Source: an uncultured Saprospiraceae bacterium
GTDB lineage: Bacteria; Bacteroidota; Bacteroidia; Chitinophagales; Saprospiraceae
Direction of reading: 5' to 3'
NCBI GenBank assembly: GCA_938045585.1
Contig: CALIAU010000024.1
Span: forward strand, 20,366 to 84,365
DNA length: 64,000 nucleotides
The position numbers and the translations under genes were made by a program. Below, piece after piece: positions 56,720-64,000 of this stretch; positions within the stretch are counted from its first letter, which is position 1; each line of letters starts with the position of its first letter. The notes beneath the pieces were generated by a model, which ran no database searches, was not told where the DNA came from, and worked only from the letters and a program-made list of their open reading frames with translations.

Positions 56720-58138
56720 TTATACATTCGTTTTATATCCTAAAATACTAAGCATTTCATCTACAGTTTGCTCGTTGCGATACACGTAATCGACAAAGTT
56801 GCCTTTATCATCTCTATCAATTACAATTAATTTAGGAGCTGGAATCAAACAGTGTTTTATACCACCATATCCACTTATAGAGTCTTGGTATGCTCCCGTA
56901 TGAAAAAAACCGACATAGAGTGGCTCTTGCTCAGAGTTATCTATTGCTGGCAAAAACAACTGTTGATTAAAGTCTTCAGAATTATAGTAGTCTGAATGAT
57001 CACAGCTAATCCCACCAATATTTACCTTGGTATACTCATTATCCCATTTATTAATAGGAAGTAAAATGAACTTTTCTAATATTGACCACGCATCGGGTAT
57101 AGTATTCATCAAGCTGTTATCTACCATGTACCATACTTCTCTATCATTTTGTCGTTTTTGCTCTAAGACTTGGAATATTATTGCGCCACTCTCTCCCACT
57201 GTGTACTTACCAAACTCAGTGAAGATATCAGGTTCCTCAATTCCAGTTTCACTACACGCAGACTTTATATTGCTAACTATTTCGTTAATAATATATTCGT
57301 AATCATAATCAAATCCCAAATTATTTCTAATTGGAAAACCTCCTCCCAGATTGAGCGCTTTAATCTCAGGGGACATTTGTTTTAGTTCTACAAATAGTTT
57401 TATTGCTTTTTGGAATTCGCCCCAATAGTAGACTGTGTCTTTTATACCAGAATCAACAAAAAAGTGTACCATTTTTAGGCTCAGTTTATTATCTCCTGCA
57501 ATTTCATTTTTGCAAAATTCTAATACTTCAGCTGGACGGATTCCTAATCTAGAAGTATAGTATGCAGACTGGGGTTCCTCGTCTATGGCTAATCTTATAC
57601 CTATTTTTAATACGCCCTCATATCCTTCCGCATATGTTTTCACTTTTTTCAGCTCTGTTTTGGAGTCGAGTACTAGAATGGAATTTTTAAATCCAGCCTT
57701 ATTCAAGGCTATGATTTTTTTGAGATAGTCGTCTGTTTTGTAGCCGTTATGTACTAGAATGATGTCTTTATTAAGTTGTCCTTCTTCTAATAATCTAAAA
57801 ATCAAATCAATGTCGAAGGAGGAAGAGGTTTCTATGTGTACTCCCTCGTTTAGGGCGGACTTTATGACGTGGGAAAAATGGCAACATTTAGTGCAATAAC
57901 AATAATGGTATTTACCTGTGTAGTTATTTTTTTTAATAGCTCGGTTGAAAAGATTTCTAGCCTTTCGTATTTGTTCTCCTATACGAGGAAGATATACGAG
58001 TTTAAAAGGTGTTCCATATTTTTCAATTAAATACTTAAGTGATATTCCATGAAAGGTAAGGTAGTCACCTTTAAGATCAAAGCCTTCTTGGGGAAAGTAA
58101 AAACTCTGTTCGATTAGATCAAAATACGTATTCTTCAT
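56720..58138 (-). CDS. speA: Arginine decarboxylase, PLP fold type III
   Basis: Pyridoxal-phosphate enzyme converting arginine to agmatine. 472 residues, shorter than E. coli SpeA (658) and like the Bacteroidota type in the alanine-racemase-fold group. K84 in HYCYCTKCC is the PLP lysine position. The ALNLGGGFPI phosphate-binding glycine-rich loop lies near 265, and FHTGAYQDSISGYGG near the C-terminus carries the conserved GAYQ. Assignment as arginine (rather than diaminopimelate or ornithine) decarboxylase rests partly on the adjacent agmatinase. The 5-prime gap of 85 bases to the upstream ATP-grasp gene is AT-rich. Confidence 0.87.
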   Translation of the reverse strand: MKNTYFDLIEQSFYFPQEGFDLKGDYLTFHGISLKYLIEKYGTPFKLVYLPRIGEQIRKARNLFNRAIKKNNYTGKYHYCYCTKCCHFSHVIKSALNEGVHIETSSSFDIDLIFRLLEEGQLNKDIILVHNGYKTDDYLKKIIALNKAGFKNSILVLDSKTELKKVKTYAEGYEGVLKIGIRLAIDEEPQSAYYTSRLGIRPAEVLEFCKNEIAGDNKLSLKMVHFFVDSGIKDTVYYWGEFQKAIKLFVELKQMSPEIKALNLGGGFPIRNNLGFDYDYEYIINEIVSNIKSACSETGIEEPDIFTEFGKYTVGESGAIIFQVLEQKRQNDREVWYMVDNSLMNTIPDAWSILEKFILLPINKWDNEYTKVNIGGISCDHSDYYNSEDFNQQLFLPAIDNSEQEPLYVGFFHTGAYQDSISGYGGIKHCLIPAPKLIVIDRDDKGNFVDYVYRNEQTVDEMLSILGYKTNV

Positions 58139-58223
58139 CAGTAGTAATTTTCTTTTTCACTTTTAACAATCATCCTTATGTACATCTGTTTATATTTTTT
58201 TTGCATAATATTTTTTCAAGTTT

Positions 58224-59660
58224 TTAATTAATTAAAATTTCATTTAGTAAGCTTTCATCATCATTAAGACTTTTAAATAATTTCATACGAAACTTACCCT
58301 GTTTATTTACTAGCGTTTGCGCCATCTTATCTATTGCTACCATTGACAATACAGTTTGAATAAAACATTCGATCAGGTCATCCAATCCTATTCCCAGTCT
58401 ATTGAAATCACGCCTATCCATCAGTACCAATCTATTTGTATCACTTGCCCAGGTACCGTCCTGATTTTTAATTGATAGATTAGTACCTAACATGGACCAA
58501 CTATCAATACCAGAATTTATATTATCCACTAAAGGTTTCTCTGCTCTGCGTGCATAGGTACACAATGGCTTTATTCCGGCATCAGTAGCACTGACCATCA
58601 TACGTATATCTGCAACGTAGGCCTGATTTTTATTGTTTGGAATGGTTCCTACATGATATAATTTACCCGCAGCTGTGGTACTACTCCAATTAAAATTGCC
58701 AATAAGACTTTGTACAATGAATAAATCGTAATCAAACTCCATTTCCATGAATGCTTCAAGTTCCTCTTCTGTCACTATTGTAAAGACACCCTGACCAGCA
58801 TTACTGTAAGGAACTTTAATCACAGCATGTCCTCCAAGCTTCTTCACCCATATAGGAATCTCATTTTTTCGTACATCCCATATAGTTTCGGGCATATTAA
58901 TTTTAAGGCCAAATTCTGCTATTTCTGCATTAAATATTTCATAGGCTTTGGCTGCTACCATTTTATTTCGCCCTCCTGCTAGGCAGGCAATCGTAGGATT
59001 TAGAATTTTAGTTTTGACATTTACAGGAATTCTGCTCCATGGCTTCTGAGTGACGTACCTAAATGCTGCTCGAATCGCTTTCCATTCATCTTCAACAAGA
59101 ACATATAATATCCCGTCAACAAACTTTGCGGAAGGATTTTCTTCATCTTTGTGGAAGCAGACATAATAGACAGGTTCATTCATCACATCCGCAATGACAG
59201 CGGCATAGCCAGAAACTTCCATTGGGTTTTTATCATAAATGACTGCTAATCCGCCCTTTATCTTATTTCTCAGATTTTTAAGACTCGGTTTGAATGTTCG
59301 TTCAACCATAAGCCTGTAGCTACCCTGCTCTTGATTATCATCAACAAGGGGCATTGATTTTTGACCTGAAGGGCAAGAATTATTCTCAATGACTACCATT
59401 TGTCTTTTCCCTCCTGCTGAGGTAACATTTAATAGGTCAGCCCCCGCCCAAAGAAAGTACTTAGCCTTGTGATTCAAAATCTCTCTTAACTTATCTCTAT
59501 TTACAGTAGGATGTAAATGACAGTATCGCGTTATAATACGTTCTTGCTCAAGGCTTAAGAAGAAACTAATCATAGGATGAATAGTTGCATTCAGGGCCTT
59601 CGGATACCAATGATGATGGGGCTCAAATTCATGAGGATACACCGTTCTTAGCTTACTCAT
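58224..59660 (-). CDS. ATP-grasp-like protein of unrecognised family, leading the polyamine cluster
   Basis: 478-residue cytoplasmic protein with ligase-like motifs. VIENNSCPSGQKSMP at 90-104 (E-N-N...S-G) resembles the metal-binding end of ATP-grasp domains. It comes before AGGRNKMVAAKAY (228-240), the Lys-containing nucleotide segment VIKVPYSNAGQGVFTI (280-295) and DIRMMV (351-356), which suggests a circularly permuted ATP-grasp domain. KAIRAAFRYVTQKPWSRIP at 194-212 is another striking block. I cannot name the family or substrate. It lies upstream of speA in the same direction with 85 bases between. A TACCTTTA element on the minus strand (59721 to 59714) may be its promoter. It differs from the GshB-like ligase downstream, so the cluster has two distinct ligases. 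Confidence 0.65.
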   Translation of the reverse strand: MSKLRTVYPHEFEPHHHWYPKALNATIHPMISFFLSLEQERIITRYCHLHPTVNRDKLREILNHKAKYFLWAGADLLNVTSAGGKRQMVVIENNSCPSGQKSMPLVDDNQEQGSYRLMVERTFKPSLKNLRNKIKGGLAVIYDKNPMEVSGYAAVIADVMNEPVYYVCFHKDEENPSAKFVDGILYVLVEDEWKAIRAAFRYVTQKPWSRIPVNVKTKILNPTIACLAGGRNKMVAAKAYEIFNAEIAEFGLKINMPETIWDVRKNEIPIWVKKLGGHAVIKVPYSNAGQGVFTIVTEEELEAFMEMEFDYDLFIVQSLIGNFNWSSTTAAGKLYHVGTIPNNKNQAYVADIRMMVSATDAGIKPLCTYARRAEKPLVDNINSGIDSWSMLGTNLSIKNQDGTWASDTNRLVLMDRRDFNRLGIGLDDLIECFIQTVLSMVAIDKMAQTLVNKQGKFRMKLFKSLNDDESLLNEILIN

Positions 59661-59816
59661 TTTTAATTGATAAATAATTACTTACTAGGTCAAAATAAGA
59701 CGTATCTTTTGAATAAAGGTAATCTTATATTTCAATTATTTTAATAATTATTTTAAAACCAGTTTAGGCCCATTTGAGCGCAATTTAGGCATCTGGTACT
59801 CTTTGTTTTTATCCAC

Positions 59817-60200
59817 TCATTTGGCTGTACGATCATACTGTATTCCACATATCAGATTACCCTCTGTATCTAAAAACTTGGCAACCCAGCCAACATGGGG
59901 AATCATCGTTTTAGGCATGAGAACCTGACCACCATTTGCTTCTACTTTCTCGACAATCTCATCAATATTTTCAACTGCAATGGAACATTCCAATCCTATG
60001 ATCTTATCAGGAACTGGTGAATATTTTCTTGACTGGATAGCTCCAATCAATTCGCCTTCTTCCGTGGCATTGGTTTTGATTTGCATAAAGTCCTCTTGCC
60101 CATACCCATTAAATGCCCAGTTAAATACTTCCCCATAGAATTTTTTTGCGCGTTCTATGTCATCTGTGTGAATGGCGAAATGTGATAATTTGTTATACAT
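59817..60200 (-). CDS. Glyoxalase/VOC-superfamily protein
   Basis: 127-residue vicinal-oxygen-chelate fold protein. It begins LSHFAIHTDDIERAKKFYGEVFNWAFN, the usual first betaalphabeta unit, and contains SIAVENIDEIVEKVEANGGQVLMPKTMIPHVGWVAKFLDTEGNLICGIQ for the second. The start at 60200 is preferred over one 21 bases upstream because it starts at the domain. No metal triad strong enough to assign glyoxalase I. Function unknown. Confidence 0.82.
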   Translation of the reverse strand: MYNKLSHFAIHTDDIERAKKFYGEVFNWAFNGYGQEDFMQIKTNATEEGELIGAIQSRKYSPVPDKIIGLECSIAVENIDEIVEKVEANGGQVLMPKTMIPHVGWVAKFLDTEGNLICGIQYDRTAK

Positions 60201-60250
60201 AAAATACTGTTTTAATTTCATGAAAGATTAGATCGTGCGTCTATCTAAAT

Positions 60251-60970
60251 TTATGCTCTTTCTTCATAGTTGCTATTACCATACAGATCTTGCACAAAAT
60301 GCCGATACAGGAGTAAAACCTGATCGTTCATTTGTTCTGGAGAGCGCTGCAATAGCCTATAGTAATCCATTATAATATCCCCCTGCTGCTCAAAATTAAA
60401 TGCTAATAAGCCCTTCTTCTCTTTTTGCATCTTTACCAATCCCGGTATACTACCGTAATTATATCCCTGCTTGGAATGTTGTGCCTTCAAAGCCTTCAGA
60501 ATGTAGACAGAACCAAACGTTAGAAACTGCCATACATGTACTGTTTCATGAATCAGAATAGCGTCACGCATTTTGCCATAGGAATTTATCGTTTGGAAAC
60601 TGACATAGGCAAACTTTTTCTGCTTTGGTCCTAAGACAGCTCTTTCATCCAAACGAATCCGACTAGGATCAACAGACTCTTTAAAAACACTCTGTATCAT
60701 CGCTTGTTCTTCTGGATCTAGGTATCGCATATTCCACTTCACTAATTCAAAGATTAGCTCATAAATTTCAGGCAGTAAGAGGATATCTAGTATATAAAAG
60801 GGAATCGCTAGCAACCATTCTAAAGGACTCTGTATAATTTCATACTGCGCTAAATCTGGCTTAAATGGAAACCACCATAAGAAATGTAAAAAGAAACGTT
60901 TGAAGCGTTGCGGTAAATCTGATATACCGAAAATAAATCTAGAGATGATATGACCCAATTTAGCCAGCAT
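60251..60970 (-). CDS. Membrane-associated protein with HExxH metallopeptidase motif
   Basis: 239-residue protein with two to three hydrophobic segments in the first 85 residues (for example FFLHFLWWFPF and LLAIPFYILDILLLPEIYELIF). The soluble half holds LIHETVHVWQFLTFG, an HExxH zinc motif with the HVWQ pattern seen in small zincin-like domains. A downstream Glu candidate is in FEQQGDIIMDYYRLL. ATG at 60970 is preferred over TTG at 60979; it is 1 base after the permease stop, suggesting an operon. The function is not known. Confidence 0.6.
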   Translation of the reverse strand: MLAKLGHIISRFIFGISDLPQRFKRFFLHFLWWFPFKPDLAQYEIIQSPLEWLLAIPFYILDILLLPEIYELIFELVKWNMRYLDPEEQAMIQSVFKESVDPSRIRLDERAVLGPKQKKFAYVSFQTINSYGKMRDAILIHETVHVWQFLTFGSVYILKALKAQHSKQGYNYGSIPGLVKMQKEKKGLLAFNFEQQGDIIMDYYRLLQRSPEQMNDQVLLLYRHFVQDLYGNSNYEERA

Positions 60971-60971
60971 C

Positions 60972-62270
60972 TTAGTCAAACCTTAGTACGCGAATCGCTT
61001 GGATTTTTGTGATAATATATGTCGGAAGAACCAAGCAAAGGACAACAAGTAGCAGAGTCCCCATATTTATTATCAAAAGAGATGGCAGACTAAAATCTAT
61101 GGGTGCCTCTGATAAATAATAGCTCTCTTCATCCAATTTTATAAAGCCGGTATACTTTTGCAAGAGAGAGAGTCCTACTCCAATGAGATTTCCCCAGAAC
61201 AAACCATATAATAATATTATACCACCTTGGTAGAGAAATATTTTGCGAATATTCCAGTTCTTCTGTCCTAAGGACTTCAATACACCAATCATCTTTGTGC
61301 GTTCTAGAATAAGAATAAGCAAAGCTGTTATCATATTAATAATACAGACAACCACCATCAGTCCAAGAATTACCCATTCATTTAATTTCTGCATTTCCAA
61401 CCATTCAAATATGCCAGGAAATTTTTCCTTAATTGTTTGACTCAATAAATTATTAGGAATAATATCATCATAGATATGTTCTGAGATCACATCCATATCT
61501 TCATAATGTTCGGTGACCACTTCATACCCAGCAATCATATTGTCTTCCCACCCATAGACTTCTTGCACCTTTTTAATATCTACTAGGACAATCTTTTTAT
61601 CATACTCTTCCAAACCTGTGCTATAAATACCTACCACCTTAAATGCTTTCTTTACCTGTTTACTCTTTCTTATAAAGTGGACTATCAGTTTTTTACCTAC
61701 ATCCAGATTGAGTCGATTTGCAGTAATTTCAGAAATCATTATTTCCTTAGCCCCCTCTCCTTCTTTAAAGTTGATGATATCTCCCTTTTTCAAAAACCCG
61801 CGCATGGCATCCCAGTCAAAGTCAGTTGATATTCCCTTAAGAATGACTCCCTCTAAATATTCCTTGGTCTTAATGATTCCATTAATGGATGCATAGGATT
61901 GCACTGCTTTCACGCCTCCGAGTGTTCTATCATTCTTGTAGGTACCGGTATCTTTCCCGAGCACTTTACGCGGAGATTGGTATTCGATATAGGCTATATT
62001 TTCTATTTCCTTTTTTATGTTTTCATCTTCAACAATGGGAATAGGTTCGTTCGAATTACTCACATAGATATCTGTGATATGTACGTTGCCCCAGAAACCA
62101 AATATCTTCTGAGTCACCTCGTTTCTGAAACCCTTAATCATAAAGGAGCTGATAATCATTACAGCGATGGAGACTGCTATTCCTGCGATTGCCATCTTAA
62201 TGATAGCCCGCGTAAAGGAACGTGCACTTCCAAAGGAGAGTTTTTTTGCTATGAAGAGCTCGAGGTTCAT
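60972..62270 (-). CDS. LolC/LolE-like ABC transporter permease (FtsX domain)
   Basis: Inner-membrane permease, 432 residues. One helix at the N-terminus (about 24-47, MAIAGIAVSIAVMIISSFMIKGF) is followed by a ~220-residue periplasmic MacB-like domain (VHITDIYVS..., GVILKGISTDFDWDAM). Three C-terminal helices follow, with the FtsX signature LILERTKMIGVLKSLGQKNWNIRKIFLYQGGII. The layout matches LolC/E-type lipoprotein-releasing permeases. No ATPase gene is adjacent. It is the first of a short operon with the HExxH protein. Confidence 0.85.
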   Translation of the reverse strand: MNLELFIAKKLSFGSARSFTRAIIKMAIAGIAVSIAVMIISSFMIKGFRNEVTQKIFGFWGNVHITDIYVSNSNEPIPIVEDENIKKEIENIAYIEYQSPRKVLGKDTGTYKNDRTLGGVKAVQSYASINGIIKTKEYLEGVILKGISTDFDWDAMRGFLKKGDIINFKEGEGAKEIMISEITANRLNLDVGKKLIVHFIRKSKQVKKAFKVVGIYSTGLEEYDKKIVLVDIKKVQEVYGWEDNMIAGYEVVTEHYEDMDVISEHIYDDIIPNNLLSQTIKEKFPGIFEWLEMQKLNEWVILGLMVVVCIINMITALLILILERTKMIGVLKSLGQKNWNIRKIFLYQGGIILLYGLFWGNLIGVGLSLLQKYTGFIKLDEESYYLSEAPIDFSLPSLLIINMGTLLLVVLCLVLPTYIITKIQAIRVLRFD

Positions 62271-62316
62271 TGGAAGTCAAAGATATTAATTTTTATGATG
62301 GGTGGAGGGGACGGAC

Positions 62317-62394
62317 GGCTTGCCTGCGTGCGTAAGCAGGCAGGCTTGCCTGCGTGCGTAAGCAGGCAGGCTTGCCTGCGTGCGTAAGCAGGTA
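62317..62394. repeat. Three tandem copies of a 26-bp GC-rich palindromic unit
   Basis: Units 62317-62342, 62343-62368 and 62369-62394 differ by one base at the end. Each contains CCTGCGTGCGTAAGCAGG, an imperfect palindrome with the core also found at 9934 and 29830. They occupy most of the 272-bp gap between the divergently transcribed FtsX and tyrS genes. Reverse-strand open frames here read as low-complexity ACLRTQA-type peptides and are repeat artefacts. Confidence 0.9.
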
Positions 62395-62410
62395 GGACGA
62401 ACGGATGAAC

Positions 62411-62440
62411 GGCTTGCCTGCGTGCGCAAGCAGGCAAGCC
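62411..62440. repeat. Isolated fourth copy of the palindromic unit
   Basis: A 30-bp near-perfect palindrome with GGCTTGCCTGC arms and a single mismatched pair, separated from the tandem array by 16 bases. Confidence 0.85.
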
Positions 62441-62530
62441 GCCCCTTGACCCTTACCTACTTTAGAATAGCAAAAGGAGGGATCGCCCATATAATTCTTA
62501 TTTCATAATCTATAATTCTTAATTCCTCAT

Positions 62531-62538
62531 TACCTTAG
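62531..62538 (+). promoter_or_regulatory. Candidate -7 promoter element of tyrS
   Basis: TACCTTAG matches TAnnTTTG except one base and ends 4 bases before the tyrS ATG, giving a near-leaderless transcript if used. Confidence 0.25.
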
Positions 62539-62542
62539 CAAG

Positions 62543-63817
62543 ATGAATTTTATCGAAGAACTTAGATGGCGTGGGATGCTGCACGATATGACGCCAGGTG
62601 CAGAAGAAAAATTAGCGGAGGGAAGTCAAACTGCCTACATTGGATTTGACCCAACTGCTGCTTCTTTAACTATTGGGAATTATGTGCAGGTTATGATGCT
62701 TAGTTTCTGGCAACGCACCGGGAACAAGCCGATTGTGTTGATGGGAGGCGCTACGGGGAGAATTGGTGATCCCAGTGGTAAGGATAAGGAACGTGTACTA
62801 AAGACGGAGGAGGAACTGGATAAAAATCTTGCTGCGCAGGTGGAACAGTTTAAGCGTTTTTTAAAATTTGGAGATGGGGAAACAGATGCTGTGATGGTCA
62901 ATAATCTGGACTTCTACAAGGAAATGAATGTGCTAGAGTTTTTGCGGAAGGTGGGAAAAACACTTACTGTCAGTTATATGATGTCAAAGGACTCCGTAAA
63001 AAATAGATTAGAGACGGGACTCTCTTTTACTGAGTTTAGCTACCAACTTTTACAGGCATACGATTTTCAATGCCTCTATGAAAAGAATGATTGCAATTTC
63101 CAAATTGGTGGTTCGGACCAATGGGGAAATATAACTTCTGGGACGGAATTTATACGTAGAAATGCGGAAGGAAAAGCCTTTGCCATAACCACCCCACTCT
63201 TGACTAAGGCTGATGGAAGTAAATTTGGTAAGTCTGCGGAAGGCAATATTTGGATGGATCCCAAACTCACTTCTCCTTATAAATTTTACCAGTTTTGGAT
63301 TAATGCGGATGATGCGGATATCCCAAAATATTTTAGATATTTTTCCTTTAAGACGAAAGAGGAAATTGAGGGTTTAGAAAAAGAACATGCCGATAATCCG
63401 AGGGCTTTGAAAAAAATTATAGCAGAAGAACTTACCCGTCGAGTACATTCTGATGAGGCCTTTGCCTCTGTGATGAATGTATCTGATTTACTCTTTGCTA
63501 AAAACATTGCTCCAGAACAACTAAAAGAAATGCCTGAATCAGATCTACAAGCTGTCGCCGGTGAGATCCCAAGTTATGAAGTGCCGAAGGATAGGATTAA
63601 AGATGGATTAAACATCGCAAATCTTATGGTAGAACAAACGCAAATCCAGAAGTCAAATGGGGAGGTACGCAGAGCGGTTCAGAATAATGCTATCTCAATT
63701 AACAAAACTAAGTTAGCAGATTTTAATGCTCTCATCACTACGGACATGCTTTTGCATGGGAAGTATCTTATGTTGGAAAATGGGAAGAAGAATAAGTATC
63801 TGATACAGTTTGTTTAG
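62543..63817 (+). CDS. tyrS: Tyrosyl-tRNA synthetase
   Basis: Charges tRNA-Tyr with tyrosine. 424 residues, class I synthetase. The HIGH-type site is FDPTAASLTIGNYVQ near 34-48, and the KMSKS-type loop is KADGSKFGKSAEGNIWMD near 229-246. The tyrosine pocket includes YQLLQAYDFQCLYEKNDCNFQIGGSDQWGNI. The C-terminal S4-like RNA-binding domain covers the last ~80 residues (SNGEVRRAVQNNAISINKTK). It is downstream of the repeat array and transcribed toward the heptamer repeats. Confidence 0.97.
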   Translation: MNFIEELRWRGMLHDMTPGAEEKLAEGSQTAYIGFDPTAASLTIGNYVQVMMLSFWQRTGNKPIVLMGGATGRIGDPSGKDKERVLKTEEELDKNLAAQVEQFKRFLKFGDGETDAVMVNNLDFYKEMNVLEFLRKVGKTLTVSYMMSKDSVKNRLETGLSFTEFSYQLLQAYDFQCLYEKNDCNFQIGGSDQWGNITSGTEFIRRNAEGKAFAITTPLLTKADGSKFGKSAEGNIWMDPKLTSPYKFYQFWINADDADIPKYFRYFSFKTKEEIEGLEKEHADNPRALKKIIAEELTRRVHSDEAFASVMNVSDLLFAKNIAPEQLKEMPESDLQAVAGEIPSYEVPKDRIKDGLNIANLMVEQTQIQKSNGEVRRAVQNNAISINKTKLADFNALITTDMLLHGKYLMLENGKKNKYLIQFV

Positions 63818-63821
63818 AGGT

Positions 63822-63907
63822 TTTAGACTTTAGACTCTATACTCTAGACGCTAGATAGTATGTGCCCTCATAAAATAGGTTGACAACTTAAGTGTCTAAA
63901 GTCTAAA
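63822..63907. repeat. Heptanucleotide inverted repeat after tyrS
   Basis: Two TTTAGAC units (63822-63835) and degenerate ones after them (TCTATAC, TCTAGAC, GCTAGAT) face two GTCTAAA units (63894-63907). This makes a perfect 14-bp inverted repeat around 58 bases. It may be a short-tandem-repeat element or a strong hairpin ending tyrS transcription. Confidence 0.75.
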
Positions 63908-63910
63908 GTT

Positions 63911-63919
63911 TGTGGATAA
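63911..63919 (-). promoter_or_regulatory. Single DnaA-box sequence near the window end
   Basis: TGTGGATAA is the exact reverse complement of TTATCCACA. A lone box is weak evidence. The next 80 bases, to the window end, contain a GC-rich tail (63959-64000) that I cannot assign. Confidence 0.35.
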
Positions 63920-64000
63920 CTTAAATTGTTAAAAAATAGTAATTCAAATATCTTGTTGGGTCAGAACGAAGCAGCGACAAGCTCTGCTGGGGAGCAACTT

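Noticed and set aside
62317..62440. CRISPR array
   Set aside because: The units are contiguous with no unique spacers, and no cas genes are in the window.
62293..62490. Minus-strand open frame over the tandem repeats
   Set aside because: It encodes low-complexity repeated peptides that follow the DNA repeat; no ribosome-binding site or family resemblance.

Overview
This 64 kb window is AT-rich chromosomal DNA from a free-living, probably marine member of the Bacteroidota, most likely near the Saprospiria. That placement is inferred from gene content and is not a computed phylogeny. The evidence is a SusC/SusD pair, PorP/SprF and PorE-like type IX secretion genes, proteins with type IX C-terminal sorting domains, YajC next to DUF1573 and YbbR genes, a zinc-less SIRT5-like sirtuin, and TAnnTTTG-like promoter elements with few Shine-Dalgarno sites. 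No rRNA, tRNA, prophage, transposase or CRISPR array was found.

Layout. 0-12.9 kb is mostly housekeeping: dnaG, a secreted leucine-rich-repeat protein, an LD-carboxypeptidase, a PqiA-like membrane protein, trxB-fbaA with a clear terminator, a membrane-anchored subtilase, aroK, a DUF1801 protein and the DUF1573-yajC-ybbR operon. 13.2-28.5 kb is a carbohydrate locus on the + strand: GntR-type regulator, SusC, SusD, a giant FG-GAP/ASPIC lipoprotein, glycerol-3-phosphate dehydrogenase, a cytoplasmic GH36-like alpha-galactosidase, a sodium/solute symporter and galactokinase. Together these look built for a small galactosyl-glycerol type substrate. A 97-nt sequence that folds as a three-way junction sits between susD and the next gene. 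28.6-33.4 kb holds poorly characterised membrane, exported and lipoprotein genes, including a GH113-like hydrolase. 33.4-41.2 kb is a PorP, PorE-like OmpA and giant adhesin operon of the gliding/type IX kind. 41.4-47.0 kb carries a CoA-transferase, a sirtuin, a ketopantoate-reductase-like gene and a CotH/lamin-tail secreted protein. 47.4-52.3 kb is nrdB-nrdA, with two inverted DnaA boxes and repeated palindromes upstream, and then corA.

52.5-59.7 kb is the most unusual region. A minus-strand run encodes an ATP-grasp-like protein of a family I do not recognise, arginine decarboxylase, agmatinase, a deoxyhypusine-synthase-like enzyme, a small acidic protein ending in Glu-Glu-Glu, a GshB-like ATP-grasp ligase and an aspartoacylase/succinylglutamate-desuccinylase-like M14 hydrolase. 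The first enzymes make agmatine, putrescine and probably a homospermidine-type polyamine. The ligases and hydrolase suggest that an amine is conjugated to, and released from, an amino acid, peptide or small carrier protein. This is my best candidate for an undescribed system.

59.8-63.8 kb contains a glyoxalase-fold protein, a HExxH membrane protein, a LolC/E-like permease and tyrS. Several intergenic stretches hold GC-rich palindromes of one family (9.9, 29.8 and 62.3 kb), a separate GC-rich island (47.2 kb) and a heptanucleotide inverted repeat (63.8 kb).
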